From contig NZ_FOWW01000001.1 in NCBI RefSeq assembly GCF_900115565.1, positions 501,731-565,730 of the forward strand: a stretch of DNA of 64,000 bases, in the 5' to 3' direction. The position numbers were made by a program, and so were the translations under genes. A model generated the notes under the pieces. It had not been told where the DNA came from. It saw only the letters and a list, made by a program, of their open reading frames with translations, and made no database searches. Shown here piece after piece: positions 50,694 to 58,878 of the stretch. The DNA comes from Amycolatopsis arida (GTDB taxonomy: Bacteria > Actinomycetota > Actinomycetes > Mycobacteriales > Pseudonocardiaceae). Positions within the stretch are counted from its first letter, which is position 1, and each line of letters starts with the position of its first letter.

Positions 50694-50742
50694 GTTCAAC
50701 TAGTTGGAGTGTAGCTAGAAGTTGAACTGATGTCCAACTAGT
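50694..50742. promoter_or_regulatory. Operator cluster between the TetR and SMR genes
   Basis: CAACTAGTTG (50697-50706) is a perfect palindrome. GTTCAACT (50694-50701) and AGTTGAAC (50720-50727) form a wider inverted repeat, and CCAACTAGT recurs at 50734-50742. Located upstream of the SMR start and downstream of the TetR stop; probable TetR binding site. Confidence 0.65.
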
Positions 50743-50751
50743 CGCGAGTGC

Positions 50752-51321
50752 TCAGCCGGCCCGCAGCGCGCGGCGCAGCACGGCCAGGATCTCGCCCTCG
50801 GTCAGCTCGACCTCCCCCAGCAGAAGCTGGGTACACATCCCGTCGGCCGCCGCGACCACCTCGCGCACCGCCAGCTCGTCCGCGGTCAGCCCGCGGGCGA
50901 CCCCGGCCACCATGTCGCGCCACCGGCGGGCCACCGGCCGCAGCGCGGGCCGCCGCGCCGCCAGCAGGTTCAGCTCGCGCTCGGCCAGCGCCCGGGTCCT
51001 CCCCGACCCCGCCGACATGGCGATCAGTCGAGTGACCGCCGTCAGCTCGTCGCAGCCGCTCGCGACGAGCTGGCGCAGCTGCCGGTCGTAGTCCTCCGCC
51101 GCCGCCGACAGCGCGGCCACCAGCAGGTCGTCCAAGGTCGCGAAGTAGTAGGACGCCGACCCGGTGGACACCCCGGCCTCCGCCGCGACCGACCGGTGGG
51201 TCACGCTGGCCACACCGTCGCGCTCCACCACGCGCAGCGTCGCCGCGATGATCGCCGCGCGCTTGCGCTCGCCGCGCACCCGCCGCCCGTCCGCCGACGC
51301 CGTGCCGCTGACCACGTCCAT
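50752..51321 (-). CDS. TetR-family regulator of the SMR pump
   Basis: 189 residues. HTH region RKRAAIIAATLRVVERDGVASVTHRSVAAEAGVSTGSASYYFATLDDLL, helical ligand domain after it. ATG 51321. Directly upstream of the SMR gene in the same direction, so it probably represses it in response to the pump's substrate; the pump is now destroyed, leaving the regulator without its obvious target. Confidence 0.88.
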   Translation of the reverse strand: MDVVSGTASADGRRVRGERKRAAIIAATLRVVERDGVASVTHRSVAAEAGVSTGSASYYFATLDDLLVAALSAAAEDYDRQLRQLVASGCDELTAVTRLIAMSAGSGRTRALAERELNLLAARRPALRPVARRWRDMVAGVARGLTADELAVREVVAAADGMCTQLLLGEVELTEGEILAVLRRALRAG

Positions 51322-51477
51322 GAGAGCCTCCGACCGGCCAGGATAGCCGCGGCTCGACCGGGAAACCCCTGCGGTGGCCGTTCGGAACGGACTCAGCATG
51401 TTGGTGGTACGTATTCGACCGTTCCCGGAGCGATCTCATTTCCCGAATTCAGCACCGGCAAACGCGCGAACGGCGTA

Positions 51478-51506
51478 TCGACCCCGGCACGCCGAGCCAC
51501 TAATCT
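51478..51506 (+). promoter_or_regulatory. Promoter of the substrate-binding lipoprotein
   Basis: TCGACC (51478-51483), 17 bases, TAATCT (51501-51506), 43 bases ahead of the GTG. Confidence 0.4.
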
Positions 51507-51548
51507 GGCCCACTTCCACCTTCTGTGTGACAAAGGCAGGGATTCTTC

Positions 51549-52538
51549 GTGCCGAGACGCTTGCCACGTTTGTTCGCCGCTGCCCTGCTCGCGCCCGCTC
51601 TCGCCGCCTGCTCCCTGCTCGGCGACACCACCGCCCGCGAACCCGCACCGGCCGGCGGTGCCGTGGAGAAACCCGCGCTGCGGGTGGCCGTGTTGCCGTC
51701 GGTCGAGGTCGCTCCGCTGCATCTCGCGATCGAGGAAGGCTATTTCCGCGACGAGGGAATCAGCTCCGTCGAGGTGATCACCGTCGCCAGTGGTCAGGCC
51801 AGTACGGCGGGCCTCATTGGTGGGGACTACGATCTCGCGTACTCCAGTTACGTGCCGGTGATCCTCGCGCAGGCCAGGGGTGCGGCGGATCTGCGGATCG
51901 TGACCGACAACTCCGGCGCCGCGCCGAACACCGCCATGCTCGTCACCAGCGCCACGAGCCGGGTGCGGCAGGTCACGGACCTGACGGGTGCGACGATCGC
52001 CGTGCCCGCCGTCAACACCCTGGCGGACCTGATGGTCAAGTCCGTCCTCAACACCCAGGGCGTGGACGTCGGCTCCGTCCAGTGGGTTCCGATGAGCTTC
52101 GCGGACATGCCGTCGGCCCTGGAACGCGGGGACATCACCGCGGCGATGATGGTCGAGCCGTTCATCACCCAGGCCGTCACCGCCAGCGGCGCCACCCCGC
52201 TGGCCGACCTCGCCACCGGCCCCACGGCGGACCTGCCGTTCACCGCCTATGCCGCCACCACCCGGTGGGTCACGGCCAACCCCGCGACGGTGCGCGCGTG
52301 GCAGCGGACCATGATTCGCGCGACCCGGGCCGCCTCGGACCGCTCCGCGGTCGAACGGGTCGTCGTCGAGTCCGCCAAGGTCGACCCGGACATCGTCGCG
52401 CTGATCGCGATGCCCCAGTTCCGCGCCACCCTCGACACGACCCGCATCCAGCGAGTGGCGGACCTGATGCACCAGTTCGGCATCCTGGAGGAGCGGTTCG
52501 ACGTCGCGCCGATGCTGCTGCCGCCACCATCGTCCTGA
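51549..52538 (+). CDS. NMT1/SsuA-type ABC substrate-binding lipoprotein
   Basis: 329 residues. Lipoprotein signal with lipobox LAAC (PALAACSLLGD, Cys21). Periplasmic-binding fold of the NMT1/THI5/SsuA class: LRVAVLPSVEVAPLHLAIEEGYFRDEGI, TAGLIGGDYDLAYSSY, MVEPFITQAV. These bind sulfonates, taurine, thiamine precursors or nitrate. No permease or ATPase gene is nearby, so its transporter is encoded elsewhere. GTG start. Confidence 0.85.
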   Translation: MPRRLPRLFAAALLAPALAACSLLGDTTAREPAPAGGAVEKPALRVAVLPSVEVAPLHLAIEEGYFRDEGISSVEVITVASGQASTAGLIGGDYDLAYSSYVPVILAQARGAADLRIVTDNSGAAPNTAMLVTSATSRVRQVTDLTGATIAVPAVNTLADLMVKSVLNTQGVDVGSVQWVPMSFADMPSALERGDITAAMMVEPFITQAVTASGATPLADLATGPTADLPFTAYAATTRWVTANPATVRAWQRTMIRATRAASDRSAVERVVVESAKVDPDIVALIAMPQFRATLDTTRIQRVADLMHQFGILEERFDVAPMLLPPPSS

Positions 52539-52579
52539 AGGCTTGCCAGGCCGAAACTCGGTCGAGCCTCGGACGAGCC

Positions 52580-53091
52580 TCGGTCGAGCCGCTGCTCGAG
52601 GACCTGGCCGGACCGGCCATGGTCGTCGAACGCCACCGTCGGGCGGAACCCCTGCCGGACGTGCTGCCGCACGAGATCTCCGCACCGCCGGCCCAGCGGT
52701 CCACCCGCGGCGACCGGGTTCCGCACCGGCGTGCCTCCGCCCGCGCGTCGTCGAACAGCACCCCGCCGATCCCGCGCCGCCGTGCGCTCGGGAAGTGATC
52801 AGCGGGCCGACGTGGAGCTGCCGCTCGGGCACGGCCGGCACGTACTCCGGCCGCTCGCCCGCCTGGAGGGCCCCGGCGGGCACGCCGTCGTGCTCGGCCA
52901 TCCGGAAGCCGCGGTGCGCGACCAGCCCGCGCACCCGTGCCACCCGCCGCGAGTCGGCCCGCGCAGCAGAGCACCACTCTCGGCCCCACAGTGGCCCAGT
53001 CCAGCCCGGTCCAGCCCAGCTCGGCGAACCGGACAGCCCAGGCCGGGTCGTAGTCGACGATCCGGAACCGGTTGTCCACATCACCCATTAG
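52580..53091 (-). pseudogene. Frameshifted GNAT-type acetyltransferase remnant
   Basis: Three leftward frames hold pieces of one protein in order: FRIVDYDPAWAVRFAEL near 53080; then MAEHDGVPAGAL ... ERQLHVGPLI; then the acetyl-CoA loop RRRGIGGVLFDDARAEARR; finally RQGFRPTVAFDD ... VLEQRL near 52590. R-G-I-G-G followed by a GF(R) C-terminal strand is the GNAT signature. At least two frameshifts separate the pieces. The region 52539-53263 has no other gene. Confidence 0.55.
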
Positions 53092-53100
53092 TTGTCCACA
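53072..53100 (+). other. Two DnaA-box-like sites 20 bp apart
   Basis: TTGTCCACA at 53072-53080 and again at 53092-53100. This is the high-GC actinobacterial DnaA-box consensus. They start the 74-bp element shared with 7197-7270. Confidence 0.5.
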
Positions 53101-53225
53101 GATTTCCACGACGCCGTTCCAGCGCCACGAACAGCGATAAGCTGAAAATCGGGGGTCCCCAAGGCTTTTGGGCCCGGCATGCCACCACTGTCCTTTGTGG
53201 TCTTTCTGAGGTTCACCTGTTCGTG

Positions 53226-53241
53226 TCGAACAAATGTTCGA
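53226..53241. promoter_or_regulatory. LexA (SOS) box
   Basis: TCGAACAAATGTTCGA, matching the actinobacterial/Gram-positive SOS consensus TCGAAC-N4-GTTCGA at every defined position. It lies 22 bases before the HNH gene ATG, so LexA should repress that gene until DNA damage. Confidence 0.88.
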
Positions 53242-53263
53242 TATTCGGCGGTAGACTCCAAGC

Positions 53264-55381
53264 ATGTCCGAGAGCGCGATGGCCACGACACCCCCGCCAT
53301 CCGAGGTGTGGCGGTGGGGTGACGAGCAGCTGGCCTCCGCGGCGCTGGCCAGCGAGGCCGTCCTGCGCCGGGAGTATGCGTGGATGGTCGCGTTGGTGGC
53401 CGAGGCCGAGCGGCGGGACCTGGGACGGCGGCTCGGGTATGCCGGCACCACCGGGTGGATGCGGGAGGAACTACGGCTCTCGGCGCGGGAGATCCGCACC
53501 CGGCTCGGCCTGGCCGCGGCCACCCGCCCCGAGCAGAGCCTGACCGGGCCGCCGCGCCCGGCCCGGCTGGCCGCCACCGGCACCGCACTCGCCACCGCCG
53601 AGATCAGCGCGGAGCACGCCCGGGTCATCGCCGAGACCTTCGACCGCCGCCCCAGCCACGTCACCGACGAGGCGCGGTCCGCCGACGAACGCACCCTGCT
53701 GGAGCTGGCCGCCCAGGCCACCCCGGACGTGGTGCGCGTCGCCGCCCGACGGCTGATCACCTACTGGGAGGCCGACGGCCGCCCACCCGAGGACGAGGAG
53801 CTGGCGGCGCCGCGGCGGGAGTTCGCCTACCACCACACCCGACCCGGGGAGATGCGCTTCCACGGCCTGCTCGACCCCGAAACCGCCGCCACCCTCGAAG
53901 GACTGTTCGGCCCCCTGGCCAAACCCCAACCCACCGCGGACGGCAGCCGCGACGGGCGCGGCCGGGAGGCCCGCCAAGGGGACGCGCTGGCCGAGATCAT
54001 CGACTGCGCCGCCCGCACCGACGACCTCACCGTCCAGGGCGGCGAACGCGCCGTCCTCACCACCACCCTCAGCCTCACCGACCTCGAACACCGCACCCGC
54101 CAAGCCCTCCTCACCCCGCCAGAACAAGCCCGCACCTCCCACCCAGCCATCGCGGCGAGGCCGCCCGAACCAGACGACCCGGGCGGCCCGTCCACCTGGC
54201 ACCGGCGAACCGCACCGGCGGAAACACCGATGGCAACACCACCCACGGCAGCCACACCGCGGTCCACTGGCCCAGTCAGCGAGGCTGAACCGTCCCAGCC
54301 ATCCCACGAACCCGCGCCGTTCCAGCCGACCGGCGAGCCGGGCTCGCCCCGACCAGCCAGCAGGCTGGGGTCGCCCCACCCTGCTGCCCAGCCAGCGCCG
54401 TTCCAACCGGCCACTGAACCGGCGCCGTTCCAATCGGCCGGCAAGCCGATGCCGACCCGCACAGCCAGTAAACCGACGCCCTTCCGACCGGCCGGCGAGT
54501 CAGCACCCTGCCATCCACCCAGCGGGCCGGGGCCGTGCCGCCCCGCCGATCAGGCCGAACCGACCCACCCGGCCGGCGAACCGGAGCAGCACCGCCCAAC
54601 CAGCAGATTGGCGCCACCCCGATCACCCCACGAACCTGGGCCATCCCACCCAACCGCCGACCCGGTGCCATTCCCATCGCCCGACGAGCCGGAACCGTCC
54701 CGGACGATCGGTGGCCCGCAGGCATGCAGCCAGCCGGCAGCCGGGACCTGTCCCGACCACCCGGGCCGCGTCGTCCCCGGCCTGCTCGGGGTGGCCAGCC
54801 TGGACCAGCTCCGCCGGCTGGCCTGCGAAGCCGCCGTGGTCCCCGCGATCTACGGCCAGCGCGGCGAACCGCTCTACCTCGGCCGCACCACCCGGCACGC
54901 CACCACCGCCCAACGCCGCGCCCTCGCCCTACGGGATCGAGGGTGCGCGTTTCCGGGCTGCACCCGGACTCCGAAATGGACTGTTCCGCATCACCTTCGC
55001 CCGTGGGCGCACGGCGGGACCACCGACATCGACAACCTCGTCCTGCTCTGCGCCGCTCATCACCGCGTCATCCACCACACTCGCTGGGAGGTACGTATCG
55101 ACCCGAGCAGTCCACACCCCGAGTTCCTCCCCCGGCACGGCTCGACCCCCACCGCACACCATTACGTAACACCGCCCACCACACCGCCAGCGCCGTCCGA
55201 GCCACGGCCACTGAGAAGACCACCAACACCCGGCCAGCGCACTCCTGCCTCAACCCCTGGCGCCACGCCCGAGGAAGTCCCACCCCGCACGGCGTCCCCG
55301 CGCCGAGGGTGCGTTGAGCGGGACCGGTCACGGCCCACAGCCCCCTCCGGAATGCCAGGGCGAGGGTTCACGGGGCGGTGA
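53264..55381 (+). CDS. DUF222/HNH endonuclease (13E12 family) with repeat insert
   Basis: 705 residues; relatives are commonly 400-500. The N-terminal DUF222 domain (about 20-290) is helical. A low-complexity Pro-rich insert of 16 nonapeptides follows (about 340-483). The HNH nuclease domain near the C-terminus reads GCAFPGCTRTPKWTVPHHL, then HGGTTDIDNLVLLCAAHH, with zinc cysteines and the HH/N/H catalytic set intact. ATG 53264 directly after the SOS box. 13E12 proteins are LexA-regulated in mycobacteria; their DNA-repair or mobile role is not settled. The end overlaps the convergent map gene by 14 bases. Confidence 0.92.
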   Translation: MSESAMATTPPPSEVWRWGDEQLASAALASEAVLRREYAWMVALVAEAERRDLGRRLGYAGTTGWMREELRLSAREIRTRLGLAAATRPEQSLTGPPRPARLAATGTALATAEISAEHARVIAETFDRRPSHVTDEARSADERTLLELAAQATPDVVRVAARRLITYWEADGRPPEDEELAAPRREFAYHHTRPGEMRFHGLLDPETAATLEGLFGPLAKPQPTADGSRDGRGREARQGDALAEIIDCAARTDDLTVQGGERAVLTTTLSLTDLEHRTRQALLTPPEQARTSHPAIAARPPEPDDPGGPSTWHRRTAPAETPMATPPTAATPRSTGPVSEAEPSQPSHEPAPFQPTGEPGSPRPASRLGSPHPAAQPAPFQPATEPAPFQSAGKPMPTRTASKPTPFRPAGESAPCHPPSGPGPCRPADQAEPTHPAGEPEQHRPTSRLAPPRSPHEPGPSHPTADPVPFPSPDEPEPSRTIGGPQACSQPAAGTCPDHPGRVVPGLLGVASLDQLRRLACEAAVVPAIYGQRGEPLYLGRTTRHATTAQRRALALRDRGCAFPGCTRTPKWTVPHHLRPWAHGGTTDIDNLVLLCAAHHRVIHHTRWEVRIDPSSPHPEFLPRHGSTPTAHHYVTPPTTPPAPSEPRPLRRPPTPGQRTPASTPGATPEEVPPRTASPRRGCVERDRSRPTAPSGMPGRGFTGR
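54281..54712 (+). repeat. Sixteen 27-bp in-frame tandem repeats
   Basis: 16 x 27 bases exactly, encoding degenerate nonapeptides such as EPAPFQPTG, EPGSPRPAS, QPAPFQPAT, KPTPFRPAG and EPEPSRTIG. The phase is kept without a single indel, so selection on the reading frame or recent expansion is likely. A flexible linker between DUF222 and HNH. Confidence 0.88.
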
Positions 55382-56135
55382 GGACGACGGGGCCGTCGGC
55401 CGTGATGGCCACGGTGTGCTCGGCGTGCGCGGCGCGGCTGCCGTCGGCGGTGTGCACGGTCCAGCCGTCCGCGCCGAACCGGTAGCCGTCGCCACCGCCG
55501 GCGACCAGCATCGGCTCGATGGCCAGCACCAGTCCCGGCCGCAGCCGGTGCCCGCGGCCCGGTCGGCCCTCGTTGGGCACCCCCGGCGGCTCGTGCATCG
55601 CCCGCCCGACGCCGTGCCCGCCGTGGTGGGCCACCAGCCCGTAACCGGCGGGGCGGGCCACCGCGCCGATGGCGTGCCCGATGTCGCCCATCCGCCCGCC
55701 GGGCCGGGCGGCGGCGATCCCGGCGGCGAGGGCCCGCTCGGTGGTCTCGATCAGCGCGAGGTCGGCCGGATCGGCCTCCCCCACCACGAAGCTCACCGCC
55801 GCGTCCCCGTGCCAACCGTCCACCTCGGCCCCGAAGTCGATGCCGAGCAGGTCCCCGTTCCGCAGCCGATAGCCGGTGGGGATGCCGTGCACCACCGCAT
55901 CGTTCACGCTGGTGCACAGCACGGCGGGGAACGGGGTGGGCGCGAACCGCGGGTGGTAGTGCAGGAACGACGACTTCGCCCCCGCGTCGCGCAGCACGCC
56001 GGCGGCCACCTCGTCCAGCTCGCGCAGCGAGACGCCGACCGCCGCGGCCGCCCTGACCTCCCGCAACGCGGTCGCGACGACCCGGCCCGCGACCCGCATG
56101 GCGGCCAACTCCGGCTCGGTCTTCAGCTCGATCAC
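55368..56135 (-). CDS. map: Methionine aminopeptidase type I
   Basis: 255 residues. All five metal ligands are visible: Asp in GIDFGAEVDGW and the following HGDAA, His in HHGGHGVG, Glu in AIEPML and Glu in HAEHTVAI. Removes N-terminal Met. Lacks the N-terminal extension of long forms. GTG 56135 (VIELKTEPELAAM) with AGGAGGAG. Actinobacteria usually have two map genes; this one has its own large operator upstream rather than the ribosomal-protein context. Confidence 0.93.
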   Translation of the reverse strand: MIELKTEPELAAMRVAGRVVATALREVRAAAAVGVSLRELDEVAAGVLRDAGAKSSFLHYHPRFAPTPFPAVLCTSVNDAVVHGIPTGYRLRNGDLLGIDFGAEVDGWHGDAAVSFVVGEADPADLALIETTERALAAGIAAARPGGRMGDIGHAIGAVARPAGYGLVAHHGGHGVGRAMHEPPGVPNEGRPGRGHRLRPGLVLAIEPMLVAGGGDGYRFGADGWTVHTADGSRAAHAEHTVAITADGPVVLTAP

Positions 56136-56147
56136 ATCTCCTCCTGG

Positions 56148-56171
56148 GATAGTTATACCGGTATAACTATC
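56148..56171. promoter_or_regulatory. 24-bp perfect palindrome upstream of map
   Basis: Half-site GATAGTTATACC plus exact complement, 13 bases upstream of the map GTG and 65 upstream of the divergent APH-fold gene. Very AT-rich for this genome, with TATAAC inside as a possible -10. Strong operator candidate, regulator unknown. Confidence 0.75.
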
Positions 56172-56235
56172 ACAAGCGTGGCCGCTGGGTAAACTCGCTG
56201 GCGTCCCTCCGGCACGACGCCATACGGTCCGGCGC

Positions 56236-57171
56236 GTGACCTTGCCCCTGGTCGAGACCGAGGAGCAGTACGACGCCATCACCGAGGAGCGGCTGCGTCC
56301 CGCGGTGACCGCCCTGTGCCGCCGCCTCGGCCACGCCGACCGCCCGGTGGACCGGTTCGCCGACGGATCGCTGCCGGTGTACGCGATCGGCGACGAGTTG
56401 GTGCTGAAGCTGTACTCGCCGGTCGACGCCGGCGAGGCCGTCACCGAGACCACCGTGCTGCGGGCGTTGGACGGCCGGCTGCCGGTCCCGACGCCGGGAG
56501 TCGTGGACACCGGCGAGGCCGACGGCTGGCGGTACGTGCTGATGCGGCGGCTGACCGGGCGACCGCTGCCGGAGGCGTGGCCGGAGCTGTCCCCCGCCGA
56601 CCGCACCACGCTGGCCCGGCAGCTGGGCGAGGCGCTCGCCGCGCTGCACGCGGTGCGCGATCCCGCGCTCGCCGGGCTGGAGCCACGGGACTGGCCGGCG
56701 TTCGTCGCCGCTCAGCGGGCCACCGCCGTGGAGCGGCAGCGCCGCGCCGGCCTCGACGCGGGCTGGCTGGCCCAGATAACGTCCTTTCTGGACACTGTCG
56801 ACCTGGTACCGGGCCCGCCGGCACTGCTGCACACCGAGGTGATGCGCGAGCACCTGCTGGTGACACGGGAGCCGAACGGCTGGCGGTTGAGCGGGTTGTT
56901 CGACTTCGAGCCGGCCATGCCTGGCGCGCCGGAGTACGAGTTCGCCGCCGTCGGGCTGTTCTTCTCCCGCGGTGACGCGGCGGTGCTGCGGGAGGTGCTG
57001 CGCGCCTACGGCTACCTCGACGCCGACCTCGACGAGGCGCTGTCCCGCCGGCTGCTGGCGTACACGCTGCTGCACCGCTACGCCAACCTGTCCTGGTACC
57101 TGCGCGAGCTGCCCGCACCACGGGAACCAACCCTGAACGCACTGGCCACGACCTGGTTCGGGGTTCAGTAG
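56236..57171 (+). CDS. Aminoglycoside-phosphotransferase-fold kinase with altered catalytic loop
   Basis: 311 residues. APH/choline-kinase fold, N-lobe YAIGDELVLKLYS with the ATP lysine. The catalytic loop reads LLHTEVMREHLLV where HxDxxxxN is usual (HTE and H in place of Asp and Asn), and the metal motif is FDFEPA in place of DFD. Asp-to-Glu at the catalytic base is unusual, though I have seen the same loop in other actinobacterial relatives. Substrate unknown; antibiotic resistance should not be assumed. Confidence 0.82.
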   Translation: MTLPLVETEEQYDAITEERLRPAVTALCRRLGHADRPVDRFADGSLPVYAIGDELVLKLYSPVDAGEAVTETTVLRALDGRLPVPTPGVVDTGEADGWRYVLMRRLTGRPLPEAWPELSPADRTTLARQLGEALAALHAVRDPALAGLEPRDWPAFVAAQRATAVERQRRAGLDAGWLAQITSFLDTVDLVPGPPALLHTEVMREHLLVTREPNGWRLSGLFDFEPAMPGAPEYEFAAVGLFFSRGDAAVLREVLRAYGYLDADLDEALSRRLLAYTLLHRYANLSWYLRELPAPREPTLNALATTWFGVQ

Positions 57172-57624
57172 CGCGGCGACACCACCGCCCCGGCTCGCCG
57201 GGCCGGTGAGGTCGGGCGCGGGAACCACTCGGTGTCCAGCAGCTGGTCGCGCACCGCGGCGGGCAGCGCGGTGAACCGGGCCCGACCCCGCGCCGCGCGC
57301 GGTCTCCGACTCGTGCGCGAGCAGCGCCGCCCACTTGCGCTCCCGCCACGGCCGCACGTCGACTCGTACGGCCACCTCCTCGTCCGGCACGCCGGCCGCG
57401 CCCGGCCCGGCCGCCGGTGGCGGGCCGTCGAACGGCGCGCCCCAGATCCGCTCGACCAGCGAGCGGCGGAGCTCGTCGACCCGCCGGTCGCCCTCCTACC
57501 AGGTGCAGGTCACCACGCCGGTGCGCGCGCCCTCCTCGTGTCGGCGGGCCAGTACTCCGCCGGTGAACAGTGCCTCGTCGTCGGGATGGGCGTGCCCGCA
57601 CAGCAGGCTCGGTGGGGGCGCCAT
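57165..57624 (-). pseudogene. PIG-L family deacetylase, broken by a stop and a frameshift
   Basis: ATG 57624 reads MAPPPSLLCGHAHPDDEAL, the zinc motif HPDDE of PIG-L/MshB-type deacetylases. After VVTCTW there is an in-frame TAG (57496-57498) where relatives have a sense codon, then EGDRRVDELRRSLVERIWG. The frame slips between about 57279 and 57305, and the C-terminus (RFTALPAAVRDQLLDTEWFPR) continues to the stop at 57165. Two independent lesions mean it is dead, unless the sequence has errors. Confidence 0.78.
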
Positions 57625-57738
57625 GCCCGGCGGAGGCGGCGGCCCGCGTTCGGCTTGCGCTCGCGGAACTCAGCCGGAGGGCAGGCGCGGCACCGGTGCC
57701 CGGCGCACCGGTGCCGCGCGTGCTCGGTCCCAGCCGGC

Positions 57739-58767
57739 TCAGAAGCCGGCGGTGATCCTGGTGAACTCCCAGTCGGCCTGGGCGATGCCGCTGCAGTGCG
57801 ACGTGACGCCGCCGCCGGGGCAGCCCCGGTCCCGGTTGACCGACCAGAACGACAGCCGGGCCAGCCCCCTGGCCCTCGCCCAGTCCCGGATCTGCGTCCA
57901 GGTCGCCGGGCTGGTCACCTCCCGCTGGTCGGAAAGGCCGTTCATCCCGGAGATCCCCATGTGCGCGTAGGCGGTGGCGGCGGACCATCCGAACACGGAC
58001 ATCAACTTGGTCCTCAGCCCCTCCGCCGCGGAGACCGTGCCGCGGTACATGTCCGCCCCGCCACCGAAGTTGAACGGCATGATGGTGAACACGTCGATGT
58101 CGGCTCCCAGGTCACGGGCCCGCTCGATCAGCCGGTTGCCCCAGTAGTTCGGGCCGGAGGTCGTGGTGCCGAACGTGACGATCGTCCGGATCCCGGGGTT
58201 GTTCCGCTCGACGATCGCGAGCGCGCGGAGGATGCGGTCCTGCACGGCCGGGTTCTCGAACTCGTCGGTGTTCTCGATGTCGATGTCGATCGCCGTGAGT
58301 CGGTAGGCGTCGATCACCCGCTGGTAGGCGCCGGCGAGCGCCTCCGGTGTCGAGCAGTTCGGGCCGAGCTTGTTGCCGCTCCAGCCGCCGATCGACGGCA
58401 CGATGTCGCCGCCGGCCGCGCGGATCTCGGCGATCGCCCTGGCGTCGACGCCGCCCTGCAGCGGCCGGGTGCCGTCCCACGCCGGCGTGCACCCGCCGCC
58501 GGAGAGCACGAACGCCATGGTGAACCAGCGGACGCCGGTCGCGCGCATGACGGTGGCCGGAGCGGGCGGGTTGCCCCAGCCGAGGTAGAGGTACGGCGCA
58601 CCGCGCCCCACGGCGGCGGCCCCGGCCTCGGGAGCTCCGCCGGCGACCCAGCCCGCCGGCTCGGCGCCGCCGGGCACCCTGCCGGTCGCGGGTCCGGCGG
58701 CGAGGCCGAGCACGGCCGCGGTGATCGTCGGGATGAGGGCGAAACGGTGCCATCGGTTCCGTGGCAT
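57739..58767 (-). CDS. Secreted GH18-type chitinase
   Basis: 342 residues. Sec signal (PRNRWHRFALIPTITAAVLGLAAGP). GH18 barrel: SIGGWSGN, and the catalytic DxxDxDxE box appears as AIDIDIENTDE. Extracellular hydrolysis of chitin or chito-oligomers. No carbohydrate-binding module. ATG 58767. A DasR-type site lies 59-74 bases upstream, supporting a chitin/N-acetylglucosamine role. Confidence 0.85.
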   Translation of the reverse strand: MPRNRWHRFALIPTITAAVLGLAAGPATGRVPGGAEPAGWVAGGAPEAGAAAVGRGAPYLYLGWGNPPAPATVMRATGVRWFTMAFVLSGGGCTPAWDGTRPLQGGVDARAIAEIRAAGGDIVPSIGGWSGNKLGPNCSTPEALAGAYQRVIDAYRLTAIDIDIENTDEFENPAVQDRILRALAIVERNNPGIRTIVTFGTTTSGPNYWGNRLIERARDLGADIDVFTIMPFNFGGGADMYRGTVSAAEGLRTKLMSVFGWSAATAYAHMGISGMNGLSDQREVTSPATWTQIRDWARARGLARLSFWSVNRDRGCPGGGVTSHCSGIAQADWEFTRITAGF

Positions 58768-58825
58768 GGGTGTCCTCGCAGGGTTGCAGGGATGCGGACC
58801 GGGTGGGCGGCACACCCAACCCCAG

Positions 58826-58841
58826 TGTGGTCTAGACCACA
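58826..58841. promoter_or_regulatory. DasR-responsive element (dre)
   Basis: TGTGGTCTAGACCACA, a perfect 16-bp palindrome containing TGGTCTAGACCA, the core of the DasR-binding consensus known from Streptomyces chitinase promoters. DasR is a GntR/HutC repressor released by glucosamine-6-phosphate. Confidence 0.85.
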
Positions 58842-58878
58842 TGTCCTCCGCAAGGGCCGACGGCGGGCACCAGATCGA

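Noticed and set aside
53072-53100. DnaA boxes taken as a replication origin
   Set aside because: Only two boxes, no AT-rich unwinding region and no dnaA, dnaN or parA/B genes.
54281-54712. Regular repeats considered as a CRISPR array
   Set aside because: Repeats are contiguous, in frame with an intact protein and have no spacers; no cas genes nearby.
56236-57171. Call as an aminoglycoside resistance gene
   Set aside because: Fold alone is not enough and the catalytic loop is non-canonical.
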